NCBI GenBank assembly: GCA_030789695.1
Contig: CM061135.1
Span: 109,066,301-109,130,300, forward strand
Direction of reading: 5' to 3'
From: Scilla litardierei
Taxonomy: Eukaryota; Streptophyta; Magnoliopsida; Asparagales; Asparagaceae
Length of the DNA: 64,000 nucleotides
Translations under genes and position numbers: made by a program
In this document: positions 1 through 10,387 of the stretch, one piece after another
Numbering within the stretch: position 1 is the first letter of the stretch
Layout: each line of letters starts with the position of its first letter
Notes under the pieces: model-generated
Told to the model about the DNA's origin: nothing
Seen by the model: only the letters and a program-made list of their open reading frames with translations
Database searches by the model: none

Positions 1-848
1 AAAGCCGATGATGATGATGATGAGTCTGAAGGGACTCCTACTCAGACTCCACAGCCTCAACCGCAAGTATCTCCAACTCCAGGCTCTTCTCGTTCCAAGT
101 CAAGCAAGAAGCTCCTTGATTCGAAAGATGGCATTTTTCCCTCATGCGAAACAAACGCCGTGCTTCTCTGTTGCCTTACCGGGACTGTCTCTGCAGGATT
201 TGCTGGAATTCAAATGCAGTTTAGTTCTTACGATGCTACCTCAAGCATCATTCAGAGGTTCTCGACCAAATTCAAATAAACCAGTCTCAGCTTGTCTCTG
301 CCTTAGAAGCCCAGAACGTCTTTCCCACCCATCGCACTAGACCCCGCCCTTCCTCCCCTGGACCTTCCTCATATCATCCTTTCTCCCCATGATCATTATG
401 CCTTTTGAATGTCCCTTTGACCGTCCCTACTTCAGATTCCGTTGGTTTGTTCCATGTTTCAGTTTGGGTTGCTACTACTAGATGTTTTTCTCTGTTTTTT
501 TCGTTGGTCTCAAATCTGCAGTTTGGGTGTTGATCGCTACAGCTTTGTTTTATCGGTTGTTTTGGATGTAATGGTTGTTTAAGTTGGGTATTTTGTATTT
601 CATTCTGCTCTCTGTAACTCCAATTATGTTTAATTATATGTTCTCTATGTATTACTTAGTTATATTTTTACTTCCATGCAATTTCTCTTCATTTCGTTAT
701 TAGCCGACTACAAAAATATGTAGCCTGCTAATTTTGTTTTTCCACTTTTTGTGAATGACAAAGGGGGAGAACTTAAGGCATATATTCAGGGGGAGTAATA
801 AACATACTATATCTTTTAATTGTTTGTCATCATCAAAAAGGGGGAGAA
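1..848 (+). mobile_element. 3' internal end of a Sirevirus-like copia retrotransposon
   Basis: This stretch is cut by the left edge of the window. It starts inside an open frame (1-279, frame 1) rich in Asp, Ser, Pro and Gln, which I cannot assign to a domain. It could be the tail of the extra 3' ORF some Sireviruses carry. Further right are three copies of the polypurine motif AGGGGGAG at 762-769, 788-795 and 839-846. Several such tracts before the 3' LTR are a known Sirevirus trait. The last one abuts the LTR that begins at 849. Nothing else in 280-760 is recognisable. Confidence 0.6.
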
Positions 849-1911
849 TGTCGGAACTTGGTATATTCCATCTTCTATTCCATAAGGTTTTGATATGACA
901 AGCAATATATTTTCTGTTACTAACTCTATCTATGCAGATGTACAGACCTACAGACTATTCTATACACATTATGCATATGATCAGTTTAAAAGGACTCTCT
1001 GAGGATACTGGCTTCACTACTCAAATTACGTTTGGACAACGTATCTTCGAAATGATGTAATTTAACTTTTTAGATTGCTTCAGGCCCTTGGCTATAACAT
1101 ATCATATATCCCTAAGCTTCAAATTACATTATCTTCCAACTCATTTGATCCCAAGTCAAAAATTTCAATTTACATATTTGGTTGACTACGAATTTTCGTA
1201 TCCTGCTAAACAGTTGTTTTGACCATTTGAGTCCGAAATTTTCTGGACAGTTTCTAGTCGTTTGTAACTTCCTTCAGAACCGTTCAGAACTGTTTCTGAA
1301 CACTATAAAAGGAGGGGCACCACCTCTCTTTTCATTCACATCTTTTCCTCTTCTTTGTTTTTATTTTGTGGAAATCAAGGCTTTAATTCTCTTGGGAAAA
1401 GTTGTTTGCGTTCTCATTTGTAAGAAGAAATTCTGATCTCTTTCTTCATTTGAAAACTACAGAACTTCAAGGGTGTTTCGCAAATTCCACATTGCGAAAC
1501 ATTGAAGTTCTCTTTTTAAAACAACATCATTTGAATTCATTCTTGATATTCATACCAAGGATATATGTGTTTTCTATTTCATTATTTCTTCAACAAGGTT
1601 TGAATCTCAAGTTGTAGAGATTGTACAAAGTTTGGGACACGGGGAGTGTCGCTATTTTTGTAAGTTCGTGCTTGCTGGGCAAGTGATTATAGTGGATTGA
1701 AAATCTCTACAGGAAGTAGAGGACTAGAGTAGGATCAAAAGGATCCGAACAAGGATACATCTTGTATTTGCGATTGGTTTATTTTCTATACTTGTTATTT
1801 AATTTTTGTTCCATCTTTGCAAATTTTAGTAACGTTTTATTTGCAATAATTTTTTATAATACAATATTCAACCACACTTCTAGTGTATTTGTGTATACAG
1901 GCGATCCTATA
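849..1911 (+). repeat. 3' LTR of the Sirevirus-like copia (+ strand)
   Basis: The LTR starts TGTCGGAAC directly after a polypurine tract. I place its end at 1911 by similarity to the related LTR at 5625-6922. The two share an upstream block around CTAACTCTATCTATG and an end block around CTAGTGTATTTG. A TATA box (TATAAAA, 1304-1310) lies 455 bp in. On its right the sequence changes at once to minus-strand copia reverse transcriptase, so this element inserted into an older copia. Its 5' half and left target duplication lie outside the window. The short ORFs inside it are not genes. Confidence 0.75.
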
Positions 1912-2474
1912 ACTACTTGACCAGATTCATCCAATTTATTCTTAAATACCCACTTAGTACCAATAATAGGATGATCTGAAGGTCTAGATACTAATTTCTA
2001 TACATCGTTCCTTTTTAATTGATTAAGTTCTTCCTACATTGCTATAATCCATGAACTATCTTTACATGATTCAATAACATTCTTTGGTTCGATGGGTGGT
2101 ATAAATGCATAATTAGTCATTTGTTCTATTTGAGATCTAGTTCTTACTCTATCAGAAATATTTCCAATAACTAAATCACGTGGATGATTAGGAATTTCAA
2201 CAAATGCTTTAGGAAGACTTGTATTTTTAGGTATAATCTCATGAATGAGTTTATTAGTATCATCATTATTTAACTTAGTGTTTTCTAAAGAACTAATGAT
2301 AGGAATAGAATCATCTTCATCTAAATGAGTAATAGGAGAAAAGTTCTCATCAAAACTAACATGAAGATATTCTTCAATGCATAAGGATCTTTTATTATAA
2401 ATCGTATATGCTTTACTACGTGTAGAATAACCTACAAAAATACCTTCATCGGATTTAGAATCAAACTTATCCAA
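1912..2474 (-). pseudogene. copia pol remnant: integrase C-terminal linker and start of reverse transcriptase, truncated
   Basis: Read on the minus strand, 2474-2034 gives an acidic linker of the type found between integrase and RT in copia polyproteins. After a stop, the residues IIGTKWVFKNKLDESGQVV appear, the conserved opening of copia/Sirevirus RT. The frame then ends abruptly at 1912, where the plus-strand LTR begins. The rest of RT and the RNase H are not in the window. Stops and frame changes show it is dead. Confidence 0.8.
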
Positions 2475-3250
2475 TGAATCCTTAGTATTAAGAATAAAAC
2501 ATTTATAACAAAAATCTTAAAATAGGAAACACGAGGAATACGATTATAAAACAATTCATTACATGTTTTATTCATTTGTGGTCTAACCAAAATTCTATTC
2601 AAAACATAACATGCAGTAGCGACGGCTTCTGCCCAAAAATACTTTGGTAGATTATCACATAATATGGTTCTAGCACATTCTTGTAATGTTTTATTTTTCC
2701 TTTCAACTACACCATTTTGTGGTGCGGCTCGAGGAAAAGAGAAGTTATGTGTTATACCATGTTTATTACAAAATTTTATAAATAATTCATTTTCAAATTC
2801 TCCTCCATGATCACTACGTATAGTAATAATGAATGAAGACTTTAATTTTTGAATTCTTTTACAAAATATTGTAAATTCTTCATATGCATCATTCTTATTC
2901 TTTAAAAATAATACACATGTATATCTTGAAAAATCATCAACAATTACAAATGCATACTTATTACCACTCAAAGAGGCTACTCTAGAAGGACCAAATAAAT
3001 CCAAATGTAAAATTTCAATAGGTCTCTTTGTAGAAATAGCATCTTTTAATTTGAAGGAGGATTTATGCATCTTACCTTATTGACATGCATCACAAAATTG
3101 TGAAAGATTAAAAGATATATTTGGCATACCAGAAACTAACTTGTGTTTGGAAATACGTGCAAAATGCTTAAAGTTGTATGACCAAAACGTTTATGCCATA
3201 ATAAAATGTTATCGGTGGATGCTAGTAAACAACGATTATTAGTAGATACT
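2432..3250 (-). pseudogene. copia integrase remnant (Sirevirus-type)
   Basis: The minus-strand frame 3070-2432 carries the copia integrase core: a first Asp in LDLFGP, a second in RSDHGGEF, and a Glu in NGVVERKN, so the D-D-E triad is readable. Upstream (about 3240-3070) the zinc-binding part can be read as WHKRFGH and CDAC, split by a stop and a frame change. Wording such as VDDFSRYTCVLFLKNK is typical of the SIRE/Maximus lineage. It once inserted cDNA into the genome. Frame breaks on both sides make it a pseudogene. Confidence 0.85.
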
Positions 3251-3251
3251 T

Positions 3252-3707
3252 TCATGCATTATATATATAATTCTTACGACTACCCTGAAATAAAATATTA
3301 CTCATATTAAGATCATATATAATGCATGCATCCTTTTCGAAAACTATTTTAAAATCTTTATCGCATAATTGAGAAATATATAAGAGATTATGTTTCAAAC
3401 CATAAACGAGGAGCAGATTTTCGATGATTGGCTTAGCTGGATCACCAGCTGTTCCAATGCCAATAACTTTACCTTTGTTGTTATCACCAAAAGTAACGGT
3501 GACACCATCTTTGAATTGAACGGTTGATAGAAGTTTGATGTTCTCATACCCCAAACCTTGTCTATGATTAGCATGATGTTGCATTCTAAGTAAATCATCA
3601 AGATTATTCCTTCCTTTATTAAACTTACTAATGTTAGAAGACATATCATCATATTTTATCTTTAGAGAAGAGATATCCTTATTTAAAATGGAAATACGTG
3701 AAATCAT
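3252..3707 (-). pseudogene. copia gag-pol remnant: pre-integrase region
   Basis: The 151-residue frame contains GLKHNLLYISQLCDKDF, the signature of the GAG-pre-integrase region of copia polyproteins. Before it is the stretch VTFGDNNKGKVIGIGTAG, which sits just downstream of the copia protease active site. The protease aspartate itself is not in frame here. The frame ends at the weak ORF start near 3707; the next gag segment begins at 3860 in another frame. Confidence 0.75.
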
Positions 3708-3859
3708 ATATTATGATTCTCAGATTTGAGAATCTTATTCATGCAGCAAGTTATCATTTTGAGAAGATAATGTTTCCTTCTCAATTTTTAAACTATCTAA
3801 TGAAGAAGATGAAGAGGTTAGTTCTTGATGAGAAAGAACTAATGCCTTATGTTGAGAAT

Positions 3860-4357
3860 TCAATTTCTTGAATCTCGTTTATAATTATTAAAAGCATCAA
3901 GTAGTTCTTCATTATCTAAACTACTTACCTCATTATCACTTTGTGTCATAAAGCACATATGAGCATTTTCTTCATTAGACTGATCGTTGACTTCTTCGTC
4001 TTCATCTGAAGATGAAGAATCCCATGTTGCTGCTAGTACCTTCTTTTTCTTTTTGAACTTCTTGTCCTTTCTGAAGTTGTTGAATGTTCTTTCTTTTGGC
4101 TTAAGAAGTGGACAATCCTTTTTCATATGTCCGGGCCTATTGCATTGAAAACATAAAGAAGCATCCGTAGTTTTGGGCTTAAAAGTTTTAAACTTACCTC
4201 TTCGTAGAAACTTTTTGAAGTTTCTAGTTATTAGTGACATGTCTTCATCGTCCATGTCTGAATCATCGGTGTCTGATGAAACAGCGAATGCAAGAGTTTT
4301 CTTCTTTGTATCTGCTTGTTCTTTGTGATCTTGAAGCTGTACTTCATAGGCCATCAA
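3860..4357 (-). pseudogene. copia gag remnant: nucleocapsid zinc knuckle
   Basis: This 165-residue frame has one CCHC zinc knuckle, CFQCNRPGHMKKDC, flanked by Lys-rich and acidic/Ser-rich stretches as in the nucleocapsid part of copia gag, which binds the element's RNA. It overlaps the next gag segment by four bases in a different frame, so at least one indel separates capsid and nucleocapsid. Confidence 0.85.
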
Positions 4358-4650
4358 ATTTCCAACGAGGCTTTCAACGTGAGTATTGATAAGTCATTGG
4401 CTTCTTTTATTGCTGTGGTCTTTCTTTTCCACTCTGGTGTCAAGGCACGAAGGATCTTTCGTACTTGTTCCATTTGAGAATAGGTTTTGCCAAGGGAAAT
4501 TATGGAGTTGACAATGTCGGTGAAACGAGTGATCATTTCTCCAATTGGTTCATTCTCCTTCATTCTGAATAACTCAAACATGTGAACAAGAACAGAGATT
4601 TTAGTTTCCTTAACTTTATTAGTTCCTTATGTGTTACCTGGAGTGTATGC
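4354..4650 (-). pseudogene. copia gag remnant: capsid (UBN2-type) domain, 5' truncated
   Basis: The minus-strand frame reads FELFRMKENEPIGEM and later RKILRALTPEWKRKT, which is the UBN2/Retrotran_gag_2 capsid pattern of plant copia. Upstream the reading continues through NKVKETKISVLVHM and, after a one-base deletion, LQVTH. At about 4650 gag stops and a GH1 beta-glucosidase exon begins in the same frame. The first part of gag, the primer site and the 5' LTR of this element are absent. Confidence 0.8.
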
Positions 4651-4764
4651 CATATGGCATATCCTATGTGCGGAATATAAAGCGGCTCATTAAAGGTGAT
4701 CCAATGATGTGCTATGTCTCCAAACATTCTAAAGCAAACATCCGCATAATTGATGAAGTCGTCC
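4650..4764 (-). pseudogene. GH1 beta-glucosidase exon fragment
   Basis: On the minus strand, after a splice-acceptor-like CCCAG, the sequence reads DDFINYADVCFRMFGD and then HHWITFNEP. This is the conserved family GH1 block that carries the acid/base glutamate (NEP). GH1 enzymes hydrolyse beta-glucosides, often of defence compounds. Only one exon is present. A T-rich intron-like tract lies upstream (from 4765), and copia gag follows directly at about 4650. With ClpP5 exons next to it on the same strand, this looks like a captured fragment rather than a gene. Confidence 0.7.
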
Positions 4765-5271
4765 CTGGGATGTGTTAATCAATTAAGACAGTGCTTGGAC
4801 TAATATTGCATTTGAATCTAGACTTATATTAAATCAATCCTTAAATACTCTCTTTCAAAAGGCTGGATATGACCAAAGCCACATACGATAATTAAAAATG
4901 ATCTAATTAAGAAACCAACCTCAGTGTAGCTACTAATAACAACCACACACAACATTGAAGATTTGTTTGTTTGTTTATTTATTTTGAAACCCAAAGATAA
5001 GAGAAAGCATATGAAGATGACTTGCAAATCAAATGTACACCTTGATCAAATGATGTTATAAGGAACGAAAAGCATAAAATTGCATTTGGTTAAGCCTCTG
5101 TGTATTATGTACTCTTTCCTTCAATAATAATTGCTGAATAACCAAAGATACTCTACCAATCCATAAAATTTTAACAGTTTCTAATATTTAATAACATAAA
5201 TTCACCAATTAGACCAAAAAAATGGCATACTTCTCAATAAAATAAAACATATAAAAGTAATAAGATAAGAC
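4765..5271 (-). other. intron-like, AT-rich spacer between the GH1 and ClpP5 exon fragments
   Basis: No coding sequence is recognisable. The minus strand is T-rich, ends with an acceptor next to the GH1 exon and begins with a donor (GTCTT) right after the ClpP5 exon. It could be a chimeric intron made when two captured genes were joined. Confidence 0.4.
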
Positions 5272-5511
5272 CTTTATAAGATCGACAGTATCAAGATATA
5301 GACACTGCCTCATGATGCTATTGGCCATGTTGGCATCCAGTGCTCTGCCAAACCTTATTATCCTCTACATTAAAAGAAGCCAAAAAATCAAACTTTTACA
5401 AAATTCAAAAATAAAATAACCAAAGACAAAGAAGAAACCTACATGCTTAAAAAGCTGGTTGATGATGATCTGGAGGTGCTCCTGTACCATGGGTAGTAGG
5501 CCCTGGCCGCC
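5272..5511 (-). pseudogene. CLPP5: plastid ClpP5 protease fragment, two exons
   Basis: Two exons read without stops on the minus strand. The first (5511-5443, 23 codons) gives QIIINQLFKH. The second (5364-5272, 31 codons) gives RIIRFGRALDANMANSIM and CLYLDTVD. Together they match the N-terminal part of the plastid Clp protease subunit ClpP5, just before the catalytic Ser region, which is missing. The 78-bp intron between them (5365-5442) starts GTAGGT, ends TGTAG and is phase 0. ClpP5 degrades stromal proteins as part of the Clp core. The lack of all other exons and the neighbouring GH1 exon point to capture. I am fairly sure of the family and less sure of the exact paralogue. Confidence 0.75.
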
Positions 5512-5624
5512 CTGAGAATCCACCGGTAAGTATGGTCACGCCGGTATTTGAAAATCCTTCCAAAACAAACAATCAATCAAATACAAACAAATACAATTAA
5601 AAATGCAACATACAACCAAGACTA

Positions 5625-6922
5625 TGTTGGATCTCTTGGCACACCAAATACACTAGAGGGGGTGAATAGTTTAAATCACGACGATATTGCAAAATTAAAA
5701 GTTAATAAAAAATTGCAATAAGAGTGCGGAAAATAAAAGATCACAATCCAGAATAATTTAAACACAAACACAGAAAAATTTATCCTGGTTCGGATCATTG
5801 TGATCCTACGTCCAGTCCTTTACCCTGTAGAGATTTGAATCCACTAAAACATTTGCTCCCCACAAGTAATCAACGTACAAAGATTCCAACACTCCCCATG
5901 TTTCAAACTTGTACAATCTCTTCAATCAGAGATTCACCAAAAGTAAAAGAAAGAGTATGAAACAATATCACCTATAGCCTTGATAATTGATGGAATTATT
6001 GCGCAAGAAAGGTGATTGAATCTCCAAGGTTCTGGATGGAACTTGTAGTAGAACGAACTTGAAGATTGGACTTTCTAAGGAAGAAAAATTTCTGCAGAGG
6101 TTCCTCTAAGAAAATCTGAAAATTACTAACTTTCTCGAGAGAGAAAGTAAACTTAAGAAAAGAGAAAGAGAGTGAATTTTCGTGTGTTATTAGGCAGAGG
6201 TCTGGAGGTCTATTTATAGTCCAAAAAGGTAGTTTTTGAACGTTGGACAATTGCCTAAATTTTCAAAAAATTCTGGGAAAGTTTTTCTATTAGTTGACTA
6301 ATATGGGTGCCTGGTCGACTAATTAGTACTGCTGACTAGGATTCTAGCTGTTGTGGTGTCCTTTCAGAAAATAACTTCCACAAATGGAAAGAAATTTCTT
6401 AAAACGGATATAAACTGTCAGAAACTAGCCGTTTATAGCAGTTCTAACTTCCAGAAATAAAATATATTATTTAAATGATAAATCATTTAAATAATTGTTT
6501 TGGTTGACTAAAAATATGAAATTTTAGGAAATTGTGGGAAAATGATCCTAGAGACTTAAAAAAGGGTCTAATGAAATTTTAGGACAGAAATATTTAAATA
6601 TTATAAGTCGACTAGTATCAGGGGTTGGTCGACTAATAGGATTTTTGTCTTGATTGATTTTGAGGATGAGTCCTAAACGACTAAGAGAGATTATCATCAA
6701 GGCTTTTACATTCTAAGTAACTGCAAGAAAAAAGATTACATCTCATTTACAAGATACAAAATATCATCGATAAGCTTTGTTTTGTAGTGGATGCTTCTTG
6801 CAATATGTAGACTTGATGATTGTCTTAGTTGATTTATGCTATAACATCTCCATAGATAGAGTTAGTATAATGATAATATATTTGTATCATAAAACCACAT
6901 GAGGAGTTGTGAGTTTCCCACA
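5625..6922 (-). mobile_element. solo LTR of the Sirevirus-like copia family
   Basis: In minus orientation it starts TGTGGGAAACTC and ends GAGATCCAACA, and it shares blocks with the LTR at 849-1911. A TATA box (TATAAATA on the minus strand) lies at 6211-6218. The flanks are GACTA (5620-5624) and AACTA (6923-6927), a 5-bp target duplication with one change. No primer site or polypurine tract adjoins it, so it is a solo LTR left by LTR-LTR recombination. Confidence 0.75.
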
Positions 6923-8747
6923 AACTAAGTTAATCGAGTGAGATGAAGATTCATCAATAATAACAACCAATTCAACTCATATGTGCATCAATTTCCTTCT
7001 AAACTGAAATCATTACCTCGAGGGCACTGAAGATTCATCAACATGTAACAAAGCTGGCTATTTTCTAGGTTTAGTTCTATGTCTACCTCATGTACCCAAG
7101 CAAATGAATATATGAACCATAAAACAACATCTAGAAGGCCATGATTCCATTTGTACCTCATGTACCCAAACAAATGAATATATGAACTATAAAAAACATC
7201 TAGAAGGATATGGTTCCATTTAAATATGGAATCAAACTCATGAGGATGATCCATCAAAAGCCCAAACCATAAAATTTATTCAAAAAAGTTACAATGAAAA
7301 AAGGTTCCATCACAACCACCGACAGAATCGATAATGAATTGTCTCTTCGATCTTCTAACAAATTGTAGAATATGGTTCCATACAAATCAATAATCAAAAG
7401 AAAGGAAAAAAACCAACCAAACAGAAAGAACGTTGACTACAGATGTACAACAAAGTTCTCTACTCGAGATCGGATCAGTGGCGATCAAATTCCTGCAAAT
7501 TCTTTTGACATCTAAATATTCCTCATTGACTGCATAATCTTTTGAATTCGCATCATGACCCAGTGAAAGTCGATGAATTCACCACATGGATGAAGTTTAA
7601 ACCAAGGATGCCTTTAATTTCATTTTTGTGTTTACTAATGTGTTCGGTACAGACACATGAGAAGCATCTGATTCAGAAGCAATTTCCAGTAAAAATCACA
7701 GAGAGGAACAAACGACACAACGATTAGTAACAATCAAGAAGATCAAAAATCGCCATTATAGTAATTTGAAGGAACGACATTGTACCCTTCACCCAATTGC
7801 CGCAAGAACAAAAATAAACGAATAAAATTATAAAACCCTTGTTGATGTTGTTGTTGATTTTGTTTTTTTTAACCATAGAGTTTCACGTGCCTAATAAATG
7901 CATGTTGCTTGAAAAAAATCAATAGTTGATAACTACTGATTTAAAAGTTGACGTTTTGTTGGATCAGAAAAAATAATTTGCCCGAGTCGTGCTATGTCAA
8001 TCAATCCATTCTCTAATAAGATATCATTGCCAAATGATTTTACAATCTTTTTCCCTCCTCGGGTACAAATCAGTTGAGAAGAAATGATATTTATGCATCG
8101 TTAATAAACTTTCAAATCAGTTGGTGCATACAAATCAATCGCGTGAGAAGCCATGGTGATTATGTTTTCAAACTTCCCAATATTCTCAACAAATACATAT
8201 ACGAACATTTCTCAACATTCTCAAAATATACTTTCAAAATGCTTAAGTATAATATTTTGAAATCACTTGATGAAAACATGTACAAATTTGTTGATATGTC
8301 ACTTGTAATTAAATATTTATAAGGCTATGTCACCGAATGAATGCACTTAAAAGGTATGCATTTTCTTAACTAAATTTTCATATGTTAATTGCACTAAATA
8401 AATCGTTAGACTCATATTAGACTTCTCAATTTCACAAGAGCAATGGACACAAAAACAGTTGGTAGCAATAAAATGTCCTTCCGACTGCCACTACAATGAA
8501 AATTCTAACTGTTATTTATACTTCGGGTCTCTTATGACTGCACTTCCAATTATCAGATACCTCTCAAAGGCAATAACTACTACCTCTTGAATGTATGCGA
8601 TGGTTGATAGGCTTCATATGCTAAAATCCACAGAACATAAATAGGGGTCATGTTCGGCACATGGGCAGTACCACACAAACATGACATACTGATAAATGAC
8701 AAATGTGTGTGTGTGCGTGTGTGCGTGCATACGTGAAATGCATGTTC
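6923..8747. other. AT-rich stretch without a recognisable gene
   Basis: I find no gene here that I can name. It contains a tandem duplication with a 70-bp period (7085-7221, two imperfect copies including ACCTCATGTACCCAA) and a GT/GC microsatellite (about 8702-8732). A short minus-strand stretch near 8580-8617 has an acceptor and a donor, but the 37-bp exon is too small to identify. It is flanking DNA of the gypsy insertion and may be part of the Helitron-like chimera. Confidence 0.4.
7085..7221. repeat. tandem duplication, about 70-bp unit, two copies
   Basis: The units 7085-7152 and 7155-7221 both carry CCTCATGTACCC and AATGAATATATGAAC and end in CCATTT, with several substitutions and a small indel. 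No function is evident. Confidence 0.75.
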
Positions 8748-8752
8748 AGTAC

Positions 8753-9697
8753 TGTTACGCCTATTTGACCGAGACCCATAAAGCACGAGCCCAAGAGCCC
8801 ATCTGCATCCTCAAAGCCCATTCGACAAAGGCCCTACAAGGGATCTTCTCGAAACGTCGATCCGACCCGGCCCCAATAACCCGTTGGTCGCTCGCCCACT
8901 CCTGCGAAAACCGCTCCCCCGGACACGCGACCACTAAAGGGCGATAATGGGGAGGTGCTGGCAGGGCGGAGAGGGCGGCGGCTTGAGGGGACTGATGGGA
9001 CACGATCGACGGTGGGCGTGGGACGTGGGCCAGAGCCAATCGCGCTGGGAGCTCTACAAAAGGGTCAGGAAGACGACGAAGAAAGGGACCGCATCTCAGG
9101 TAACAAAACCTAAGGTACTCCATCAACGACCTCGTTCCCCCAATTCATCTCCTTCCTCCCCCGCTCGCACCGAGAGTCGCCGTCACGATCTCCTCACGAG
9201 TCGGACCGTCTCCGCCGGGCCTCCTTTCTCAGATCTCTATCTGACTTAGGCATCGGAGGGGATTTGGCCGGAACCAAGGTCCGGCCCCCTGACGAGCGTT
9301 CTCGTCTGCGCAGGTGGACAACAGATCAACGGGCCGAGGCTACCCCTCGCCCCTCTCCGACCAATCGATCAACCGGACAGTGAGGCTTCCCCTCACCGTC
9401 AGCCTGCAGTGGCCGAACACGTCCTACCGAGGCCGAGCATCCTAATCGAGTCCGAGACTCACCTTCGCCACCCGTCGGCCGTGCATCTACCCGGGCGACT
9501 GAGGCTACCCCTCGTCCCCCTACCAGTCGAGGCCGAGCATTCCTGTCCGAGACCGAGCGTCTCAACCAGGGCCGAGGCTACCCCTCGCCCCTTCTACACC
9601 GATTCGAAGCCCCCGAGGGACCCGAAGCGGGTCCCTCGACCACGTTGACCGGGTTCTCCATGGTCAACGCTTTGTAGTGAGAAAACACTCTGAAACA
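8753..9697 (+). repeat. 5' LTR of the Tat-like element
   Basis: 945 bp, TG...CA ends, nearly identical to 16309-17253. The best TATA-like site is weak (CTCTACAAAAGG, near 9050). Open frames inside it on both strands are a by-product of high GC and short Pro/Arg-rich periodicity, not genes. Confidence 0.95.
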
Positions 9698-9699
9698 TC

Positions 9700-9717
9700 T
9701 GGCGCCGTCTGTGGGAA
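9700..9717 (+). other. primer binding site (tRNA-Asp type)
   Basis: TGGCGCCGTCTGTGGGAA starts two bases after the 5' LTR. It is where minus-strand cDNA synthesis would start and is the form common in Tat-lineage elements. The same motif occurs on the minus strand at 22303-22320 and 23000-23017. Confidence 0.9.
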
Positions 9718-9880
9718 CGAAAACTGTCCCACGAAGAAACAAACCACATCTGCGATGACGCGGCCTCCCTCCTCTCGGTGAAAGAAGGGCGAGGCCCCGA
9801 CGCGGGGCGATAGGGCCCGCCATCGTTGCCAAGAATGGGCACGGGACCGACGCGAGGAGAGTCGTGAGGAAAGGGCCGGG
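9718..9880 (+). pseudogene. leader with residual gag start; gag deleted
   Basis: Only about 160 bp separate the primer site from the protease frame. A possible gag start at 9755 runs eight codons before a stop. Tat-lineage elements normally carry a gag of several hundred codons with a CCHC knuckle here; none is present on either strand. I infer a large internal deletion. Confidence 0.75.
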
Positions 9881-10387
9881 ATGCCCTCCCCTTTCCCACC
9901 GGTCGGGAGACCGAGTGCGCCCGTAACGGCACGCAGCTCGGACGTGGCTTTGGTGGTATCAGTGGTCATAGACGCTACCTTAGTACGACGGCTGCTCGTC
10001 GACACCGGCAGCTCCTGTGACGTCCTATTCATGTCAACCTTGGAGAAGATGGGCCGGCAGAAAGAAGACTTGCGACCTCGTTCGGGTCCCGTGGTCGGAT
10101 TCACGGGTCACTCCACCCCCATCATCGGCACTATCCATCTCCCGGTAACGCTCGGAAACACACCAGACTCTGTGACCCTAGCGGTGGAATTCATCGTATT
10201 GGGGGTCGGGTCGGAATACAATGGGATCATCGGCCGACCCCTACTCAACGCCGTCGGCGCGGTGGTCTCGACCCTCCATCGGACCATTAAGTTCCGAACA
10301 CCGGGGGGATGGGGCAAGTCGAAGACGACGCGGGGAGACCGAATACCTGCTATCAACTGGCGGAGGAAGGTCCCGAGGATCGTCTAG
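9881..10387 (+). CDS. pol: retroelement aspartic protease domain (5' part of broken pol)
   Basis: The 168-residue frame carries the aspartic protease active site LLVDTGSSCDVLF (catalytic Asp at residue 41). Retroelement proteases of this kind act as dimers and cut the Gag-Pol polyprotein. The start used is just the first Met in the frame; in an intact element this domain would follow gag. The frame stops at 10387, while the RT frame is one register away and already open by about 10303. The switch lies in a run of six Gs at 10303-10308. Loss of one G explains it; programmed -1 frameshifting is the alternative. Confidence 0.85.
   Translation: MPSPFPPVGRPSAPVTARSSDVALVVSVVIDATLVRRLLVDTGSSCDVLFMSTLEKMGRQKEDLRPRSGPVVGFTGHSTPIIGTIHLPVTLGNTPDSVTLAVEFIVLGVGSEYNGIIGRPLLNAVGAVVSTLHRTIKFRTPGGWGKSKTTRGDRIPAINWRRKVPRIV

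Noticed and set aside
5996..6250. 84-codon minus-strand frame
   Set aside because: Lies within the solo LTR just downstream of its TATA box; no similarity to a protein family.
8761..9932. Frames in and after the Tat-like LTR, repeated at 16317-17204
   Set aside because: They recur because they are in both LTRs; Pro/Arg-rich with no motif.
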